A DNA stretch of 64,000 nt. Origin: Berberis thunbergii. Taxonomy: Eukaryota; Streptophyta; Magnoliopsida; Ranunculales; Berberidaceae. The position numbers and the translations under genes were made by a program. The stretch covers positions 62,001-126,000 of the forward strand of contig QNQO01000829.1 of assembly GCA_003290165.1 (NCBI GenBank), given 5' to 3'. The notes under the pieces are model-generated. The model had not been told where the DNA came from. It made no database searches and was given only the letters and a program-made list of their open reading frames with translations. Positions 60,729-64,000 of this stretch are shown one piece after another. Within the stretch, counting starts at the first letter, position 1; each line of letters begins with the position of its first letter.

Positions 60729-62095
60729 AAAGTTCAGTCAGCCCATGAATGCTGATGAAGACAACTTCTGGTTTGCTCTACAGCTTAGTCCACCAAAAGT
60801 AGACCAAGATGGCTTAAAAAGTGGGAGTCTAGTAAGAGCTTATGAAGCCTGACCAAGATGACATGTCAGGGATCATCATCAGACCATAGACAATGATGGC
60901 CAAACTTGACCAAAGTTTAGTCAGCCCATGAATGTTGATGAAGACAATTTCTGATCTGCACTACAGCCAGTCTGCTAAGAGCAGACCAAAATGGTTTAGA
61001 AAGTGGGAGTCTAGTTAGAGCTCATGAAGCCTGACCAAGATGACTTGCTAGGGATCATTGTTCGGCCATAGGCAATGATGACCAAAGTTTAGTCAACTCA
61101 TGAAGGTTGATGAAAACAACTTCTGGTCTGTTCTACTGTCTAGTCCGCCAAGAACAAACCAAAATGGTCTAGAAAGTGGAAGTCTAGTCAGAACTCATAA
61201 AGCCTGACCAAAATGACTTGCCAAGATCATTGTTCGACCATGAGCAATGATGACCAAACTTAACCAAAGTTCCGTCAGCCCATGAAGGCTGATGAAGAAA
61301 ATTTCTGGTCTACTCTACAACCTAGTCTGCCAAGAGTGGACCAAGATGGCTTAAAAAGTGGGAGTCTAGTCAGAGCTCATAAAATCTGACCAAGATGACT
61401 TTCCAGGGATCATTATCCGACCATAAACGATAATTGTCAAATTTGACCAAAGTTTAGTTAGTTCATTAAGACTGATGAAGACAACTTCTGGTCCGCTCTA
61501 ATGCCTAGGTTTTTGAGAACGAACCAAGATGGCTTAGAAAATGGAAGTTTAGTCAGAGCCCATGAAGCCAGACCAAGATGACTTGCTAAGGATCATTGTT
61601 CAACTATAAACAATGATAGTCGGACTTGACCAAAGTTTAGTCAGCTCATAAAAGTTGATAAATATAACTTCTGGTCCGTTCTACAACCCACTCCTCCAAT
61701 AGCGGACCATGATGGCTTCGAAATGGGAGTCTAGTCGGAGCTCATGAAGCCTGACCAAGATGACTTCCCAGGGATCATTATTCTACCATAAACAATAATT
61801 GCCAAATTTGACCAAAGTTTAGTCAGTTCAATAAGACCGATGAAGACAACTTCTGGTCCATTCTAATGCCTAGTCCGCCAAGAATGGACCAAGATGGCTT
61901 AGAAAATGGAAGTTTAGTCAAAGCCCAAAAAGCCTGACCAAGATGACTTGCCAAGGATCACTGTCCAACCATAGACAATGATAGCCGAACTTGACCAAAG
62001 CTCAGTCATCTCATGAAGGTTAATAAAGATAACTTCTGGTCTACTCCAATGCCTAGTCTGCCAAGAGTGGATTAAGATTGTTTGAGAATGAAAAA
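60729..62095. repeat. Tandem array, eight units of about 183 bp
   Basis: Units begin with variants of aaagtttagtcagcccatga at 60729, 60912, 61084, 61266, 61449, 61632, 61814 and 61996. Each contains gatgaagacaacttctggtc, gaccaagatggctt and gcctgaccaagatgactt. The third spacing is 182 and the second 172 because of a small deletion. No frame runs through it. Confidence 0.92.
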
Positions 62096-62525
62096 TATAA
62101 TTAAATTATGAATTCGAATGATCTCTAGTTTGCCAAGATTATTTTTACTCCGCTACGCAAAGTTTATTCAATTCACAGAGTTTGGCCAAAATAACTTTTA
62201 AATCCTTCAATAGCGCATACAAGTTGAGTGGTCAAAACTCACAGGAACCAATTAACTAGATAGTTCTCAGACTTAGTGAAATTTCTTATCTAAAGACCAA
62301 CACCATGGCAAGGCAACACGGAAATGATTAAGCAGGAAAGTCCAGAAAAAAATATAAATACAAAGTGTTACTTAACAAATTTTCTTTCATTAAAGATTCA
62401 GAAAATATAGAATTTACCCCTTATCCAGAAAAATACAAATACAAAGTGTTACTTAACACCATTGGATGCTGATCAGACGCTGTTGTCTCCTCTAGAAGGA
62501 TTTGTCTATTTGCATTGAGGTATGC
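62096..62525. other. Spacer between tandem array and gag-like region
   Basis: AT-rich; the phrase aaatacaaagtgttacttaa occurs at about 62357 and 62438, a small duplication. No gene is seen. Confidence 0.4.
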
Positions 62526-63800
62526 TCTAATCGGGCGTCCATTTTCCCGTTATTAAGGAAATTTGGAGCTTCTTGGCTTACCTCGGCATTGCGTGCACTC
62601 AACTGGTGCCGAACGGGAACAAGATGGTGATCGCCATTTTGATTAGGGCGAAGGACGCTAGTGTTCGAGTGTCTCTGAGGGTGATTCAATTGCTTACTTC
62701 TCCTTGGATAAATGAGCATGTCATGTGCATGTTGACATCGTCGTACTGTTTCAGTAATCTACCTGATATGACTTCAAGTTCTAGCAGAAACATTGTTTCC
62801 TGACATCTACAAACTCGGAGTATTTTGAGCTTGCGGTTCGTTCGATCGAGCGGGAATTTCGGCCACTGAGTAAGTTTTGGTTTCGTTCTTGATTCTACCA
62901 GTGTTAATCATGTATTGAAATGTTGTTTTTGTTTTCTGTAGAGAGGTTATCAACTACGCCTATTTATTCTGAGGATAAAACAGTCTTAGACAAATTTTGT
63001 GGTATGCCCCGGGTGCAGGTAGAGAATGTTGTCTAGTTTTCTAACATCAGGCGTAGTGGACTATGGACCCATTGGCATGTGGCTCCACTCTTTTCAGGGT
63101 TTCGAAGCCAAAGTTCGAAGAGGAGCCTTCTTCTTATTTGAAGAAGCTATCGAAAGTTAAGATTTTGAGCCCGTTAACGAGGGTGGTAATGAATGAAGTG
63201 CTTTCTGTTAATACGCATTCCAAGAAGTCTCATGCTTCCACCAAGCCTGCTAATGAGTGTTCGACGGGACGCCAAGCTATGGGGTAGACTCCTGGTTCGT
63301 CCGTTGGAATGGAAGTTATCGAGTCCGAGGGGTGGGATGCTCGGGTAAGGGTCCCTGTGTCCCTTCTCGATTTGGAGTAGGAATATCTAAAAATTGTTGG
63401 GGTCGAGGATGTAACGAAGCTTAGTATAAAGCAGGTGGAGGTTCTGAACAAAATTCTATTGCAGGCGGGCATGGAAGCCTTATCTGATGCAAGACTGGCT
63501 CGTCGCTTCTCTTTGCAGGACTTTTCATATCGCCTATCTTTAGACCGTGATTCTCCTAGGCCTGCTGGAGAGTCACCTGGCCGTCAACTTTATGGTGAAA
63601 GGTCGCCTCTGCATCACCGTACTGTCTTTCGTCTCGTTCTCGTCCTCATATTGAGGTGGTGACGGGTCCAAGAGATAACTCACTTCCTTTTTCCCTCTCA
63701 ATTGAATCTGAGTCGGCTCATGAAAGGGAGTTGATTGCTGCAAGTAAGGGGAACGTTGTGGATGAGGGTCCTGATTCTGTGAAAACCTGAAGGGTGGTGT
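62526..63800 (+). pseudogene. Gypsy-type gag-like region (Transposase_28-like), frameshifted, continuing off the right edge
   Basis: The + strand reads IFPLLRKF, then after a frame change LGIACTQLVPNGNKMVIAIL. This resembles the start of the plant domain named Putative gypsy type transposon, which has FPLHPF...LGLAPxQLxPN. Later pieces are LACGSTLFRVSKPKFEEEPS (from 63063) and VEVLNKILLQAGMEALSDAR with FSLQDFSYRLSLDRDS (63435-63560), in different frames. An intron-like gtaag...ctgtag lies at 62869-62941. It is probably the gag end of a Tat/Ogre-like element whose repeats may include the 183-bp array; that link is inference. Confidence 0.5.
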
Positions 63801-64000
63801 TGGTGTGATTCTAGTCTTGAATGACCTTCATCCAGATGCTCAGATCAGTATGTTTGCTCAAGACATGGTAAAGATGAGTAACCAAGCTTGGCACTAGAAG
63901 GTCGACATTTCTCATGCTTCCAGGAAGCATATTAGCAGGTGGAATGGCTAGCTGGCAAACTATTCTCCGGAGCTAGAAGGAATGACGCTGGGAGAGCGTA

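Overview
This is a stretch of plant nuclear DNA, almost certainly from a eudicot. The evidence is spliced genes with GT/AG introns, AT-rich intergenic sequence, plant-type LTR retrotransposons, CACTA and hAT DNA transposons, tRNA-derived SINEs, and plant-specific gene pieces (FIE, myosin XI, HOS15, vacuolar sorting receptor). Species cannot be fixed from the sequence alone. Only one complete host gene is visible: a type I inositol polyphosphate 5-phosphatase on the + strand, 27320-36553, with 11 coding exons that splice in frame to 682 residues. Nearly everything else is transposable element, much of it nested.

Layout. (1) 1-12878: minus-strand Ty1/copia retrotransposon. Its gag-protease frame runs off the left edge. 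Its 5-prime LTR is split by a 10.4-kb CACTA element (2226-12614) that carries, all on the + strand, a BRWD-like WD40 piece (inside a nested hAT), the first three coding exons of FIE, a group I bZIP domain and a myosin XI motor piece. (2) 12879-25230: AT-rich intergenic DNA with a SINE, a CACTA-like AT-rich unit, a foldback MITE family, and three hAT elements with perfect 8-bp target duplications. One hAT carries an ELM2-domain gene piece; two others form an inverted pair of one family. (3) 25231-36952: the 5-phosphatase gene with its promoter and 3-prime flank. Its introns hold a 250-bp tandem duplication, a LINE scrap, a SINE and a probable solo LTR. (4) 36961-40369: hAT MITE, probable gene-carrying hAT, small hairpin MITE. 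(5) 40370-55009: a gag-only LTR retrotransposon whose second LTR was hit by a second CACTA element of 10.7 kb (44115-54805, target duplication cct). That element carries a Transposase_24 gene plus HOS15-like, vacuolar-sorting-receptor and UBX-type gene pieces, all on the minus strand, and a 319-bp tandem array. (6) 55210-59599: a decayed minus-strand Ty3/gypsy element with 650-bp LTRs and target duplication agaga. (7) 60729-64000: an eight-unit tandem array of about 183 bp, then a frameshifted gypsy-type gag-like region running off the right edge.

The main theme is gene capture. In both CACTA elements every recognisable captured piece lies on one strand, and in the second element that strand is the transposase strand. 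Several pieces come from WD40 or chromatin-regulator genes (FIE, HOS15-like, BRWD-like, ELM2). Most are broken by stops or frameshifts; the FIE piece is the clearest open exception. All family calls come from recognising motifs by eye; no database search was run.
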